Shown: positions 1-12,279 of the stretch, in pieces
Position numbering within the stretch: position 1 is the stretch's first letter
Layout of the letters: each line of letters starts with the position of its first letter
From: Phellopilus nigrolimitatus
Taxonomy: Eukaryota; Basidiomycota; Agaricomycetes; Hymenochaetales; Hymenochaetaceae
Length of the DNA: 64,000 bases
Direction of reading: 5' to 3'
Assembly (NCBI GenBank): GCA_021029095.1
Contig: JAJOHG010000066.1
Coordinates: 62,001 to 126,000 of the forward strand
The notes under the pieces: model-generated
The model's input: the letters and a program-made list of their open reading frames with translations, nothing else
Told to the model about the DNA's origin: nothing
The model's database searches: none
Made by a program: the position numbers and the translations under genes

Positions 1-89
1 TTCCCTTCTACACCCACCCTTTCTTCGTCGCCGCTGTCTCCTCTCCGTTCCCGCACCGTAGAACGCTATTCGCAACATACAGACTCGCA

Positions 90-901
90 ATGGACGTTCC
101 AGACAGTAACAGCACGGCCTCTGGCCCTCTTGCGGATAAGATCAAGAAGGACCACCGGGAGGTGCGCGTGTCTGCCACTCTCCGTCGAACGCGTTTATTC
201 TTCTATATTGACGCGTGTACGCGCTCCAGATGTATCAGTTCTATAATATGTACAAGCAGGAGGGTGGCAAGGGCGACCGCGATGCGCAGGAGCGCTGAGC
301 GCGCCAGCTCACCTGGGAGATCGCGCGCCACGCAATTGGCGAGGAACTCGTCGTGTACCCACTCATGGAAAAGCACCTCGGCGTGGAGGGCAAGAAGCTC
401 GCAGACCAGGATCGCGCGGACCACCAGGCACGAATTCCCTCTTTCCATCCCGGCACAATTTTCCCTTGGTGATGCCGATACATCATGCGTTTGCCCGCAG
501 TTCGTGAAAGAGCGACTGAACAAGCTCGAGTCGCTCACGCCTGGCGAGGCAGACTACGATAGCCTCTTGGGCACGGTCATGGAGCACCTGAACGAGCACA
601 ACAACAGCGAGGAGCAGCACGACCTCATGCTCCTCGAGCCGGCGCTCGGCGCGGGCGCCAGCGAGAGCGCCGCCGCGAGTTTCCAGAGGACGAAGCAGTT
701 CGTCCCGACGCGGCATGTGCTTCGATTCTGAACGTCGTCCTCGTTAAGTTGACTTTGTATGTATGCAGCGCGCACCCGTCTGCCCCGGACCAGCCGCCGA
801 TGGAGACGCTCGCGGGCCCCCTTGCCGCGCCGATGGACAAGCTCAAGGATGCGTTCTCAAAGTTCCCGACAGACGACATGATGAAACAGGTGAAGAACTA
901 G
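90..901 (+). pseudogene. Hemerythrin (HHE cation-binding) domain protein with in-frame stop
   Basis: Predicted small cytosolic di-iron/oxygen-binding HHE-domain protein. Four exons fit: 90-161, 230-427, 501-712 and 769-901 (205 codons). Visible motifs are KKDHRE at the end of exon 1, RHAIGEELVVYPLMEKHL in exon 2, and HLNEHNNSEEQHDLMLLEP in exon 3; these hold the His/Glu ligands of the family. The C-terminal tail AHPSAPDQPP is also typical. Two things are odd. Codon 296-298 is TGA inside exon 2, with the same frame continuing perfectly on both sides. Introns 2 and 3 need GC donors (428 and 713) to keep frame. An alternative acceptor at about 315 would skip the stop but drop 29 codons of the first helix region. 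I favour a recent nonsense allele or a sequencing error over a long-dead gene, because nothing else is broken. Confidence 0.75.
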
Positions 902-1063
902 ACTGGGCGTCAATGTCGATAGAGCCGAGTGCATTGCAGGTCCGCGCAGTTTGCGAACGATGCTATGAAAAGGGATGCTGTAAGATAGAACACTCTGTAT
1001 GAAAGAAGCTGCCTCGAGAAAAACAGTAAAGAGCAAAAGAAGTGAACGTATAAGTACATCTGT

Positions 1064-1430
1064 TTGTGTGTAGCTGCGAGGTGCGCGTGATGCCGGACAT
1101 GCTCGAGATGTTGATCACGCTTGCGCGGTGGCCCGCGCGCGTGCGCGCCGCGGCGGACAGGAGCGGCAGGAAGGCAGCGGTGGTGAAGAAGTAGCCGACG
1201 ACGTTCGTGCGGTACACGTCCTCCCACTCCTGCGCGTCCTCGCGCCATAGCTCCGCCCCAGCTCCTGCGCGCCTTCCTCTGCGTCGCCCTTCTCGACGGT
1301 GCTCGTCTCGCCGCTGACACCGGCATTGTTAACGAGCACGTCGACGTGCTTCTCGCGGCGCGCGACCTCATCGACGAGTGCGCGCACGCTCGCCTTCGAG
1401 GTGATGTCCGCCTGTAGCAAGTGAATGAAT
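1064..1430 (-). pseudogene. Short-chain dehydrogenase/reductase (SDR) fragment
   Basis: Read on the minus strand this gives QADITSKASVRALVDEVA, then VDVLVNNAGVSG (the SDR NNAG motif), then after a frame change near 1260 YRTNVVGYFFTTAAFLPLL and SVINISSMSGITR. That covers the middle of a classical SDR. The Rossmann glycine motif upstream and the catalytic YxxxK downstream are missing, and two frames are needed. It is an orphan piece of an SDR of a different subgroup from the three near full-length SDRs later in the window. Confidence 0.7.
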
Positions 1431-1669
1431 GCATCCGGAAATGATAGTTTCCTCTCGTTTCAATTTTTGTAAACCTTCGCATTGTCGAAAACTTAATCGA
1501 ACTTCTTTCAGAAAAATGTTCCGATTCCCATGCGTGAATAGAATAGGATGATCAGACTGAAATTGAGAGTAGAAAAAGTGTTTTGAGAGCAGGCAGGGGA
1601 ACGTTATGAGGATGTGGCTGGCCGCAGGAATAGCTCCGACTCACTCGGCATGTTCGGCTAGCAGAGATG

Positions 1670-3365
1670 CCGACGCGGGATCGACTTCGGCGTATCCACT
1701 ACTTCAACAAACGCGACTGCGCCTGGTCTTGCAGGCCCAGGGCGGACAGTGGGTTTGGCCTGCGATTCTACCGGCCAACTGATCAAGGACGGCTTAACGC
1801 TCTTGTGAATAGTCTGAGGGAATCGCTCTGTCAATGCCAGCGCGAGGAATTAGCTGATGGTGATGGCGGCGAAGCCTGCAGCGAGGTTGCAGGAGATGCC
1901 TTCCGCAAATGCTACCGCCGCTGGCCTACCTAAAGTGGGCCGGGTTCCGGATTGGTATACGATGTTGGAGGTCGCATCACGGAAAAATGTCTGAATAGAC
2001 TCGCATCTGATTTTGAACTTGGGACCCGTCGCTTCGTTCAACAGGTTACTCGTCGCGACTTCGGCGGCGTCATTCACTTCTTTGTGCCGTTTCAGCTCAG
2101 AAGACTCTTCGAACAAAAGACACCCGCTTCAGCACATTGCGACGCTCGGCTCTGAAGGTCCATTTTCAAGAGCGAGGTGCCTTCAAGACGAACCCTTGAA
2201 AACCGTCTTCACAAGTGGCATATTAATGAAAAGGACGTACTCCTCGCTGACTCGCGGAGGGTTTTTTTTTCCTTTCGGAAGTTGCGGTCAACAGCGCAGG
2301 GCACGGTCTGGTCAATCGCAAGCGCGACGTAGCGGTGGTTCTGAACAAGGTGTCGAGTCTTTCGAGTGAGTTTGGATTATTAGATTTGCTTCTTCCATGT
2401 TACTCAATTTGAGATAATGGCAAATCAATGACATTGGTGATCCAGACATTCAATTAATAGCTCTCCGGCATATGCGTCGGTTTCTTGCAAGTCCGGCGTG
2501 CAACAGCTCATAAGCCCGCCACTTGTGCGATGCGTGGATTAGGTGTATGGAGCTCATCACGGAGTTAGTTCTTACTGCTCCGGACTACTTGGACTGGATG
2601 TGCGAGGATTACATTACTGGGAGGGACTTGTGGCTTACAACCGCTACGCCAGACGCGCTGACATGAATGAGAGTGTGATGGTTGTCTGGATCCGGATCTA
2701 TCGGTGCTGTACTCAGGTGAAACTCATTCACTTTATCCTTTGTCTATTCGTAATTAATGTGATATACTCCATGCTACAAGCTCATCGGAACATCCTCGGT
2801 ATACAATTAGGCGTCTCAAGCGATTACACCGCCGCCGTGTTCCCCTGGTATTGACTTCGAATGAAGCACGAATCCGCAGGTTTTCGCGGATGCCGTTCGT
2901 TGTATTAAACGGATCACATTCTTTGTGATGAGTGCATTGCTCATCGTTTCTCAGCAAATCTTAGGCCAGTAATATGTGAACATCTCGCAGGAGGTGGTGA
3001 AGCCTGCGGGTTCGTTCCGCTTCTTCCGTGCGCTGGATTATAGAAAGAAATCGGTGCCTCTTCCGCTACGGGTCACAATGCCACGGTCGTGTGTGCACAT
3101 GCACATCTTCTCGGTAAGCCACCGGCGTAGCAAGAACTGACACTCTCGACATCTCACAATGCTTCGTATACAGGGGACTGTTCTCGCAAAAGAAGTCGTA
3201 TGAGCTCTGCAGCGCACAGGGAAGCTGGGACCCAGATGAGTCGATCCAAGACTGTGAAGAACTCCAACATGCTTCCTACCTATTTCTTTGGCTCGCCGTC
3301 TCACTTGCACGCAATCAATGGTTCTCTTCTGAAAACCATACTTCGCGTTGGCAGGTGTGAACGCG
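1670..3365 (+). pseudogene. Decayed copy of the STNAT-LPGPGR family gene
   Basis: Collinear at nucleotide level with the minus-strand gene at 42308-45191. Recognisable pieces are the STNAT-like start near 1715, a degraded LPGPGR/YDVGGRITEKCLNRLA segment at 1925-2030, an exon-2-like stretch at 2090-2370, an exon-3-like stretch at 2430-2714 with APDYLDWMCEDY and YNRYARRADMNE, and a C-terminal stretch at 3180-3345 with SYELCSAQGSWDPDESIQDCEE. Several stops and frameshifts interrupt it. Most of exon 4 is deleted: sequence jumps at about 2840 from the exon 4 start to the exon 5 start. It ends just before the DM9-like C-terminus. Confidence 0.75.
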
Positions 3366-4322
3366 CGGCGAGCGAAAGTAGGTCACTCAAGTACACACTG
3401 TGCGTGCAAATGACACAAGCGCGTAGTATGAGAACATAACATAAGTGGGTTATGCTGACCGTGTTACCGGGAGCAGCGCAAAATCGAAGTCGCTGGGATC
3501 TTAATCAAAATGAGAATGAGCCTCTGAGAAACTGATGCACCTTACTCTGAATACAAATATCTTAATCGTGTAAGAGGGAAAGTAAAACAGCAAATGTGCG
3601 ATGTTTTTATTCGCAGTTAACGGGAAAAAACAGAACAAAAGAGCGTTAAGGCAAGATTATGTTTACTTATGTAAGCGAATTCAGAAGTGCGGTCAAACGG
3701 GCCGCCGCCGCGCCAGCTTTCCCTTTCGCCTCGAAACATCACTACTACTAACCCCAAATACTCGCTCACTTGCATTATAGACCGTGCAAAGAAACCGAGG
3801 GCGGCGCAAGGCAGCCTCCTTCAAGCTTTAGTTGACTGCACTAATTTTGCTAATCGGCATTTCTCGGACAACGCTCTTCAAGCACCAAAATTGCCGGTCG
3901 AAGCCAACTTGAAGTCGAGATATTATCCCCTTAAGACAGCGTCGAACTCCGACTTACTATAACCTTATTACTCTTGGCGCTCATTCGCCTGCTCGCTGGC
4001 GTCTAGATTCTTTGGATGCAATCTGGGGTCACCGATATCATCCATGATTCATCGTTTGCACACGCCATCGCACGTAATTACATGTACTTTGTGAGTCACA
4101 CTAGCTTCTTTAATCGACAACGTCTTCTGTTATTCATCATACAAATGTTTTCCCGTAGTCTTAGCCAGGATGACTCCCCGCACTGTACGTCTCGCTCTGT
4201 TATTTAGAGCACAACGCGCGGGCCCTTTCTTTCCGACTACTTTACTCGAGTTCACTACTCTCTCGGCTGGATTTCGCCTTCTTGCAACATACACACTTTG
4301 ACCCATAGTCTTCTTGAACAAG
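3366..4322. other. Intergenic, no recognisable gene
   Basis: Short open frames only, none with family motifs or a splice pattern I can defend. The last 150 bases are the promoter/5' leader of the transporter gene that follows. Confidence 0.4.
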
Positions 4323-6560
4323 ATGCAAAGCGATAGGATAGATCTCGAGGGGGACACGGAATTAGATGAAATACGCCAACCTTCAGACGGCGCGTCGACG
4401 CGAACCAACGAAAAGATGGACGAAGTGAACGACAACCATAATCAAATAGATCTTTCTATGATCCGCGGCCCGAGAAAAGACGAAGAGTCCAACGGAGGCG
4501 GATTCTGGGCTTGGGCAACGGTTCTCTCTGCGTGAGTGTCTGTAACATAGAACAAATCGGTTCATTACTAACGATGAAAACACAGATTTATTATTCAATC
4601 GACTGGTTTTGGGTAAGTTTTTACCTGCAACCACCCTCCCCCTCTCTACAAAACCGAAGAAGTTACTAATTGATCTTCGTCTGGCTACGTTGAAGGTATT
4701 CGAATGCATTCGGCGTATATCAAGGTCAGTATCCACTACGACATCTACTCTACTGTGAATTTCATACCATATATGTAGACTTCTACGTCCGTGAATATTT
4801 GACAAAAAGCACGTCGTCACAAATCAGGTCTGCTCTTTCCCCTGCCCTCAGCAATCACTAGCAATTGTTCTCCATCGCGTTTTCTGCTAACATTGAAATC
4901 GGAATTATGTCTAGCTGGATTGGCAGCACCCAGACATTTCTGATGTTGACCATGGGCCTGTTTACTGGACGACTTTTCGACAGAGGATACTGGTCAGTTT
5001 CTAACCGGTAATATAATTCAAGTAACTGATTGATTTGCGTTTTTGATGGGCGTCAGTCACCACCTCGTAATTATAGGCTCCGTTGTCCTCGTCCTTAGTC
5101 TCTTCATGCTTTCTCTTGCGCAACCAGAGCAATATTATCAAGTATCTATTTTTATAAACCTTGACTCGTTCGACAGTTCTTAACTTCATACAGATCTTCC
5201 TCACGCAAGGCCTCGGTGTGGGGATTGGCTCTAGCCTTTCGTACGTTCCCTCGCTCGCCGTTCTCGCACAGCACTTCCCGACCCCGCACGCGCAAGCGCG
5301 CGCCATGGGCATCGCAGTCGCCGGATCCTCTCTCGGCGGGCTCTTGCATCCTATAATGCTCAATAACCTTTTCCACGGACACGCGGGCTTCGCGCGCGGT
5401 GTGCGCGCTAGTGCTGGTCTCATCGCGGGCATGCAAGCGATTGCTATCTTGCTTATGCGCACGAATTACCCAAAGAACTTGCGAAGAGACGGGCTGGATG
5501 GGGATGACAATGATAATGATGGCCAGCGTAAGACCAAGACTGGAAGACTGTGGCCTATGATAAAGAAGTTTGCGACGGATCGTCCGTATGTTTGCTTCGT
5601 CTTCGGGTGAGTGACCAAAGCTCCGGAGCCGAATGTCGTGAAAATTAAAGCTGTTGTCTGCAGAATGACACTCTTCGAACTGGTCTTTTTCTTCCCGAGC
5701 TTCTACCTCCAACTAGATGCGATCGAGCATGGCCTTGACGCAACCTTTGCCTTTTATTCGGTGCGTCCAGGATTTTTTTATAGTAAAGGCATTCGACAAG
5801 ATATGAATCCACGCGAACCAGCTCTCCATACTCAATGGCGTTTCTTTCATCGGGCGCCTCATGCCTGGGTTTTTCGCTCGTTCTCTTGGTGTTGCAAACA
5901 TGCTGGTGTTCTCAACTGCCAGCTCTACTGTGCTCATATTCTGCATGCTCGCGGTTCGCACTGTCAGTGGTGTCGCTGCCTTCGCTGCGCTGTATGGGTT
6001 TTTCTCTGGAGCATGTGCGTACTTTAATGAAATGAGTATATTGACCATTACTCATTTCATGGATGCGACGTAGTTGTTACGCTCATGAGCCCGATGCTTG
6101 CTATCCTCGCGGAAGGCCCAGCTGAGATTGGGTGAGTCATACGATGTTTTTAGAGCTAAATCGGACCTGTTTATTTTGACCTTGTCATTGCGCCGTGTAG
6201 GGCACGCATGGGAATGTGCTTTGCAATTACAGGTTCGTTCAGAGAACTCAGCGTCCCTTGTCTAATTGCTGACGTTTGACCAGGACTAGGAAGTCTCATA
6301 GGTACTCATTCTTTCAAAGCATATAGTCTTCGCTGACTTTGAGCCACTTCCCCAGGGACTCCTATCGCCGGCGCACTTTTGACTTCGAAATTTCTCTGGT
6401 GGCGGCCAATCCTATTTAGCGGTGTAAGCTATACCACATCTCACTTGACACGATATGCTGACTTCGTGCTGCGTAGGTTGTTTGTGTGGCGGGGTGCTTC
6501 TTGTTCGTTGCTTGCCGCATTACTCTCGGACGGCGGAAAGAGGCTATCTGGGTTATTTGA
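4323..6560 (+). CDS. MFS transporter, monocarboxylate-permease type
   Basis: Probable plasma-membrane carrier of the MCT-like branch of the major facilitator superfamily; substrate cannot be told. Fourteen exons join in frame: 4323-4531, 4586-4612, 4696-4724, 4779-4827, 4915-4992, 5057-5141, 5194-5606, 5664-5760, 5822-6014, 6074-6131, 6201-6232, 6284-6301, 6356-6423, 6477-6560, giving 479 residues. The N-terminal 65 residues are acidic and cytosolic, then GGGFWAWATV opens helix 1. YSNAFGVYQ and SWIGSTQTFL are hallmark stretches, GRLFDRGY is the loop 2-3 motif, and a charged central loop (about residues 255-280) splits the two halves. The ATG at 4323 is chosen because the upstream frame has only TTG. 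Internal exons 8-9 of this gene reappear as fragments near 12.4 and 52.0 kb. Confidence 0.85.
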
Positions 6561-6784
6561 AGTAGATTAAATTCTCTTTCAAAGTTACAGATAACATTTG
6601 CATGCGAACTCGAAATCTAAGCAGTCTCTTGGGTTCGAGTGATGAGCTTGGAGCCTTTGACTTTATTATCTGAAATACCCTGCAGTCCTGGCGCGAGCGC
6701 TACCTGGGAAACTGATTCAGCGCTGCGTGAATCTCGTAGGCCGTGGTGACTTCAACCTTTGACAAATTAATCACGTGTCCACAA

Positions 6785-7170
6785 CTGATTAACCTTTCTC
6801 CTCTATGTTACGCGACGCCGCTCTGCCATGCGCCGCGATGACCTTCCTCGCGTTCATCTTCCCCTTCTCGTAGCAATTCACGCTCTCCGTCGTCGCTTCG
6901 CTGCTCTCCTTCCTCGCCGCGATCACCACGCTCACGTTCGTGAGCCATGAGCTGTCCGCCCACCTGCAGAACTCAAACGTGTAGATCGGGTGAGTGCACA
7001 TTTACTTACAGAGTCTTGGGGACTAGCATTAATCGTTGATTGTTTCTACAGGTTTCTTGCTAACGTTCCTACTGCTCCTTGTAGGCGACATGGACGCCGC
7101 GAACAGCTCTCACCCCATGACACTGACCAACTCTTCTGGAGGCACTTTCGTCTGCAAATACTGAGTGCGA
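6785..7170 (+). pseudogene. Membrane-protein gene fragment (copy 1)
   Basis: Homologous to 61880-62300 on the minus strand. The shared coding-like part reads as two hydrophobic segments around SHELSAHLQN and a following GFLL-type helix, separated by a short intron. Here the frame has stops and the upstream exon is missing. I do not recognise the family. It always lies just upstream of the conserved spacer and kinase block, so it marks the edge of the duplicated unit. Confidence 0.4.
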
Positions 7171-7399
7171 GGACGAACGAGAGAAAGTGGGACTCTGTAA
7201 CCTGACTGTGTTCTGCAAAAAAGATCTGAAGACCGATGTGACTTTGCACCTCCTGATCACTGAATATGACACTTACTTTTTCCCCTTTTCTCTTTTTGCG
7301 TCCGTCCCGACTCGACTTGTCCTCACCAATGCCGGTTTTGTTTGTTTGTTTTTTTTTTTTTTTGCTGCCTCTTATAATTTTCATGCCGTTCTTGATTGC

Positions 7400-8141
7400 C
7401 TTTTCGACTGACTGCATTTTGTATATATTTTGTCGTTCGCCACCCGTCCCCTGACTCTCGAGCCCGGATCAACTGGTTTTTACGCGTACAGCTGTTACTT
7501 CTATGACCGCGCGTTTCTGCTAGCGCGGTGTCGACTGCTATCTTTCTTGCGGAGATGAATTGAGCGCACCGCGTTGAAAACTCGCGTGACCTTTACAAGT
7601 CATCTTTGTCGGATGATGCCTCGGGCTATGCTCGCTCGTCAGATCGAGCGAGGCACGACTGTGTATTGGCGCCGCACTGCCCACTCGGAATCGACAGTAT
7701 AGCGTTCCTGATAGACAATTTCACCGGCGGTGCAGTTTCGTGTTCGAGATGAACGTTTACTCCTGCTGTTCACAGGACACCGCATCACAGCGGCCTATTT
7801 GCCAGAGCTGTTAGCATAGAATGGGAAGTCGGTCATCGATTCCTTCAGCGGCAGCCTCGAATTCCGGTGGCGACTTCTCAGCCTATTGGTAGGATATGCA
7901 TTGACAAAACCGACTCTGGGCGCTTGGGCGACTAAAGATAACGGTTCGCAATCTACCAACCGCAAAGCTTCCAGACAACATCCTGATACAGCTCGTACCC
8001 AGCGTGTTCACCGCCTTGCAAGAGACGACTCGAACCTGAACGGCCACGACGACACTTGGACTCTCTCTCCCCCGAACATACCTCGGTCTATACTAGCAGC
8101 ACGTCGTATTCGTCTTTGACCTGTATTCAACTTCTAGACCA
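7400..8141 (+). repeat. Conserved spacer and kinase promoter (copy A)
   Basis: About 740 bp kept upstream of every kinase copy: 7400-8141 here, 14603-15080, 51130-51720 and 60924-61620 on the minus strand. Shared landmarks are a TGGCGCCGCACTGCCCACTC segment, a TCACCGG stretch, a tract near TTCACCGCCTTGC about 130 bases before the ATG, and TTCAACTTCTAGACCA immediately before the start codon. The part nearest the ATG is the best candidate for a shared promoter. Confidence 0.7.
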
Positions 8142-10126
8142 ATGAACGAAGAAACAGCTCCTCGTCGCAGTCCCAGAGAAATTCTCAACGAAGTCCTCGG
8201 GAGGCGTATCTGGATCTTACGGACGTCGCGCAGATCATTCCTGTGGTGGTGGTGGCATGCGGCGGATACTGCGACGTCTTCGAAGGGCGATGTCTCAAAG
8301 ATGGTTCTTTCGAGACGCGAAAAGTCGCAGTCAAGCGTATCCGTATACATCTCGGCGAAGCGAAATTCACAAGGGTAAATCTGGACTTTTCGGATTTGTC
8401 TTAACCGTATGGACTTACTGCACCTATAAATCCAGTATCTTGCACGGGAGATTCACGTGTGGTCAAGTCTCCACCATCCCAATATCCTTCCGTTTTGCGG
8501 ATACTTGCTAGAAGGCAATTTTCCTTCCCTCGTCTCAGAATGGATGGAGAATGGAACAGTCAGGAGATATTTGGAAAGACATCCAGACATCGACCTCTTG
8601 CCTTTGGTGTGCTCGAATTCTTTATCAGTCGTCCACCTGCGGTCAGATTTTTTTAAATTCATCTTCAATCAATAGGTGATCGGGATAGCCGATGGTCTCC
8701 AGTACCTTCATGGCGAAGGTGTCATACATTCTGATTTGAAAGCCGTGAGTTAAGGCTCGTTTTCTTCCTTTGATGGGCTATACACATGCATTAAAATAGG
8801 AAAACGTTTTAATCTCGGACGATGGACTACCTCGAATCTGTGATTTTGGAATATCTCGAATTCTTGTTTCGTCGCAGACATTCGGTGGGATTAGCTCACA
8901 GAACAATGGAACAAAGGGGACATTGAGGTGGATGTCCAAAGAGCTGCTTGAGTTTTGTGAGCCTCCGAATACGCATTCGATGGAGTCAGACATTTGGGCT
9001 TTTGGCATGACGGTATACGTAAGTACTATATTTCCTGCGTAGCTGGTCTTGTGTTGGATATGTTTAAATCCTCCTTATACGCTCTCTAGGAATTGCTTAC
9101 GAAGGAATTGCCTTTCTTTTATCTGAAAAACGACGCACAGGTGATCCTTCACATTTTCCAGGGTAACCAGCCTTTGCGTCCCGCGTCGATAGAGACGTGG
9201 CCTGTTCGTTACCAGAGGCTATGGGACTTGTGTCAGACTTGCTGGTATATTTCTGTGAAAAGGCCTAGAATCGATGACCTTGTCTCGACTTTGAATGCCT
9301 TAAGAGATGAGCAGCCATCCAACCGTCCTGACCTCCCGTGTCAGTACTCTCTCGCTATTTCGCTCTCCGATGGCGATAGCACATCCTTACGAGCAACTGT
9401 AGCAGATCACTTGCAGATTGTGCAACCCATCGTTGAACAGCCTGTCGAAGTTATAGATCTAAACTCACCTGGAAGTAAGACTCCGACTTGTTATCCGTTG
9501 AATCGGCGAGTGGCACATTGATTACACATCCTCTTTGTGATATGCCAGGTACTTCATCAGAGCTAGGAAGACAAGAACAGGCATTGCAGGTCAAGCAGAA
9601 ACTGCTAGCTACAATGGAGGCACTTGCTGAGAAGGATCCGGACAGATCCAATTCAGATCTTGCAAACTCTTTTTATGAAAACGGGATTGGCCTGGAAAGG
9701 CTAGGCCGATATGAAGAAGCATTGCAGGTGTTCCAGAGGACAGTTCCTATCAGGGAGGCACTTGCTAAGAAGGATCCGGATGGACTCAATCCACTTATTG
9801 CAGACTCTCTTCATTGTATAGGGCATTGCCTGGACAGGCTAGGCAGACATGAAGAAGCATTGCAGGCATTCCAGAGATTAGTTCCTATCAGGGAGGCACT
9901 TGCTGTGAAGGATCCGGACAGATTCAATCCAGTTCTTGCAGACTCTTTTCATTTGATGGGGTTATACATGGAACAGCTATGCAGGTATGAAGACGCATTG
10001 CAGGCTCTCCAGAGGGCAGTTTCTATCACGGAGGCACTTGCTGAGAAGGATCCGGATATATTCAACCCGTATCTTGCAGAGTCTCTTAGAATTATGTCTC
10101 AAGTTTTGGAAAAGTTGGGAACTTGA
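8142..10126 (+). pseudogene. TKL-like protein kinase-TPR fusion, copy A, frameshifted
   Basis: Same exon layout as the full-length copy at 48578-51129: 8142-8374, 8436-8606, 8676-8744, 8800-9018, 9090-9474, then a TPR exon to 10126. Kinase motifs survive: VAVKRI, HSDLKAENVL, CDFGISRI and DIWAFG. Exon 1 lacks four bases relative to copy B just after VLG, so the frame breaks 20 codons in. The intron and linker before the TPR exon are also shortened, so the acceptor used in copy C is gone. The TPR part (9540-10126) still holds four clean repeats of the GRxEEALQxFQRxVxIREALAxKDPDxxNP type. Likely non-functional, though the TPR frame alone is open from 9488. Confidence 0.8.
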
Positions 10127-10829
10127 CTCGGGAGGCATTGTAGGCTCAGACAGTACTTTTGCAAATGGCAGAGGGGCTGTAAAGGCTTTGGCAATTAGTT
10201 GAGTGTGCAGGTTCCAATGACTTTGTGACTTGACTCATGTTGCATATATGTATAGTTTGCTCATCCAATGTTTCAGACATTTTGCTCTCTGGTGGTATGG
10301 GAAATTCTGTTATTTGATAAATATGAATATTCTCTCTGTACATGTACTCCTTCCATGGAATTGCCAACAATTCCTTTTCTCGTTCACACATGACAATATA
10401 ATCTGACCAAGAGGGAGCAACAGGAAGACAACATATCATCAGAATCCAAGGTAAAATTGGAAAAAAAACTAGCAACGCATTTATCAACAGTGGCCGAAAG
10501 GAAAAAAATGATAACCAATGCTTCCTTGAAATCGACGTAGGAAACGAGATTGAAGAAGAGTAAGAGATACAATATATGTAAGTACATGTTTTAATGACTC
10601 GTAAATGAATTCCCGACAATGTCGACGAAGAAACAGCTGGCGGACTAGAGGAGATAGAGGAGATAAACAGGTAATGAAACTCCGCACGACATCGGCGGAA
10701 AGCAAGAGAACGAGATGCACAACGACATCCGGGTAGGCAACGCGCCCCTACATTACAAGTGCTCTTGACGCCTCGACAGAAAACGATAAGTCATGCTCAA
10801 GCACCGCCCTCGACCGTAATTTTCGTCTT
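10127..10829 (-). repeat. 3' flank shared with 57243-57600 (opposite strand)
   Basis: Read on the minus strand, 10490-10720 matches 57340-57590 on the plus strand, including a shared LVLLLSxDVxRxFITCLS-type frame that is probably not coding. It lies between the H2A.Z copy and the kinase-TPR gene in both places, so it belongs to the duplicated block. No gene recognised. Confidence 0.55.
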
Positions 10830-11450
10830 CAGATAAAGGTGGGTACCTTGTGAATGAACGGTGAAACAACTCCGCTCGCAATCGTCGCGCACACGAGAGT
10901 ATCTAGTCCCTCGTCCCCACAAATCGCGAGTTGCAGATGCCGCGGTGCGATGAGCTTCAGGCGCAAGACCGTTGAGGCGTTGCCTGGCGATATCCAAAGC
11001 AAGATAGAGAATCAACATCTTTAGAAAATCAAAGTATATGAATTAGACGCATTCTGAGGTGTAAAAATCGAAAAACGAACTGGCGAGTTCGAGAACTTCG
11101 GCTGTGAGATACTCGAGGATATGCAGATGTGTAAACTGCAGTCTCCGCACCGATGCGCACGTTGTGCTGCGTTAGCTGCTTCAGGTAACGGTGGATACGT
11201 CCGACAAGGAACTAATTGTTATAAGGATGTCAGTTTCGATTCAATAGATAATAGAGCAAAACTTAGGTCATAAAGCGGAAGTAAGGGAAAAGCGGGAAAT
11301 ATGATTATTCAAGTGCAGGAGATAAACGCACCTGTAGCCCCACCTTCGCGCTGCGCGTCTGCATTGCATCCGGTGCAGCGTCCCCGCCCTGCGACTCAGA
11401 CGACTCCGACTTCCCGCTAGATGCACCTTTAAGCGGCTTTATTGAAGTTG
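10830..11450 (-). pseudogene. Histone H2A.Z (HTZ1) pseudogene, copy 1
   Basis: Three exon-like pieces on the minus strand carry the H2A.Z fold: the N-tail end TRSAKVGLQ at about 11340-11365; VGRIHRYLKQLTQHNVRIGA followed by TAVYTSA at about 11100-11218; and [20 protein letters not shown] with PFIHK at about 10840-10990. GDEELD-type acidic-patch residues and the extended C-terminal half mark H2A.Z rather than canonical H2A. One extra base after YTSA shifts the frame into the LEYLTAEVLEL helix, and substitutions hit conserved sites. Introns are still present, so it arose by DNA duplication, not retroposition. Confidence 0.8.
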
Positions 11451-12097
11451 ATGCTGTATTGGCGCGTTATTTGTCGGGGAAGCAGAGGTCTCGGATGATG
11501 GCTGCTGATTACCACTCGAATTCATAGACGGTTTTCCGCAAGCGAGCGGTAGGAGTAGTTCATTCAAATGCACTGTAGCCGTTGTCAGCTTTGTTGCGAG
11601 ATAAGAGAAGAGCGAGAACGGTGGTGATGTGTGAGGCAGCGGTCTGATTGTCTTTGAAATGCGCACCTAAATCGTTCCGTACTTTGAGGAGATGAAGATC
11701 GAATCTTAAAAAGCCTATACGCGTCGAATCAGGCGCTCCATGTCGACTATATGTTCGAACGCACCGATGAGATGGTGAGTAAAGCGTCGATGAACATGCA
11801 GCGGCGCTCGACGATGACGTGTTTGTCCATACTACTTTGCAACCGAATTCACACCAAAATCTCTACGATGCTCATTGAGACTATATGGGCAAGCCACGAG
11901 GTACAGATCGAGTCGCCCAACAACGGCAACTCCATCGGTTCGGCGGTCTCGCGATCTTCAATTGACTCCGAATAAAGTGATCACGTGCTTTCCGAACGAT
12001 TAACCTTTCTCACGACTACATTGATATACACGCTCATCAGCGCGTCTCTTTCTCCCCTGGACAGGACTCCTTCCACCGGCGAAACAGAGTTGCCGAC
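11451..12097. other. Intergenic with short open frames
   Basis: The minus-strand side may contain the H2A.Z upstream region (Ser/Pro/Asn-rich frame). A 75-codon frame on the plus strand at 11751-11975 has no recognised motif. A CACGTG E-box lies at about 11980; a similar CACGTG occurs near 6771 and 62311 at equivalent positions in the duplicated blocks. Confidence 0.4.
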
Positions 12098-12235
12098 TTG
12101 CCGACCATGGGCCAGACGCTGACGCACCTCCGCATACTCTACAACCAAAGCAGGCCATCGACGGACCTCTCTGGCAAGGTCATTATAGTTACTGGAGGGA
12201 ACACCGGTGTGGGCAAGGAGACTATCCTTGCTTCC
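12098..12235 (+). pseudogene. SDR N-terminal fragment
   Basis: Gives [17 protein letters not shown], then a short in-frame gap, then [20 protein letters not shown], which is the N-terminus and TGxxxGxG cofactor motif of the SDR paralogs at 45.9, 52.8 and 62.6 kb. Homology stops abruptly after KETILA and unrelated duplicated sequence follows. Confidence 0.8.
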
Positions 12236-12279
12236 CGCGACCCTCTGCCATCACCACCCCACCGCGCGAGTCTCCGTTT

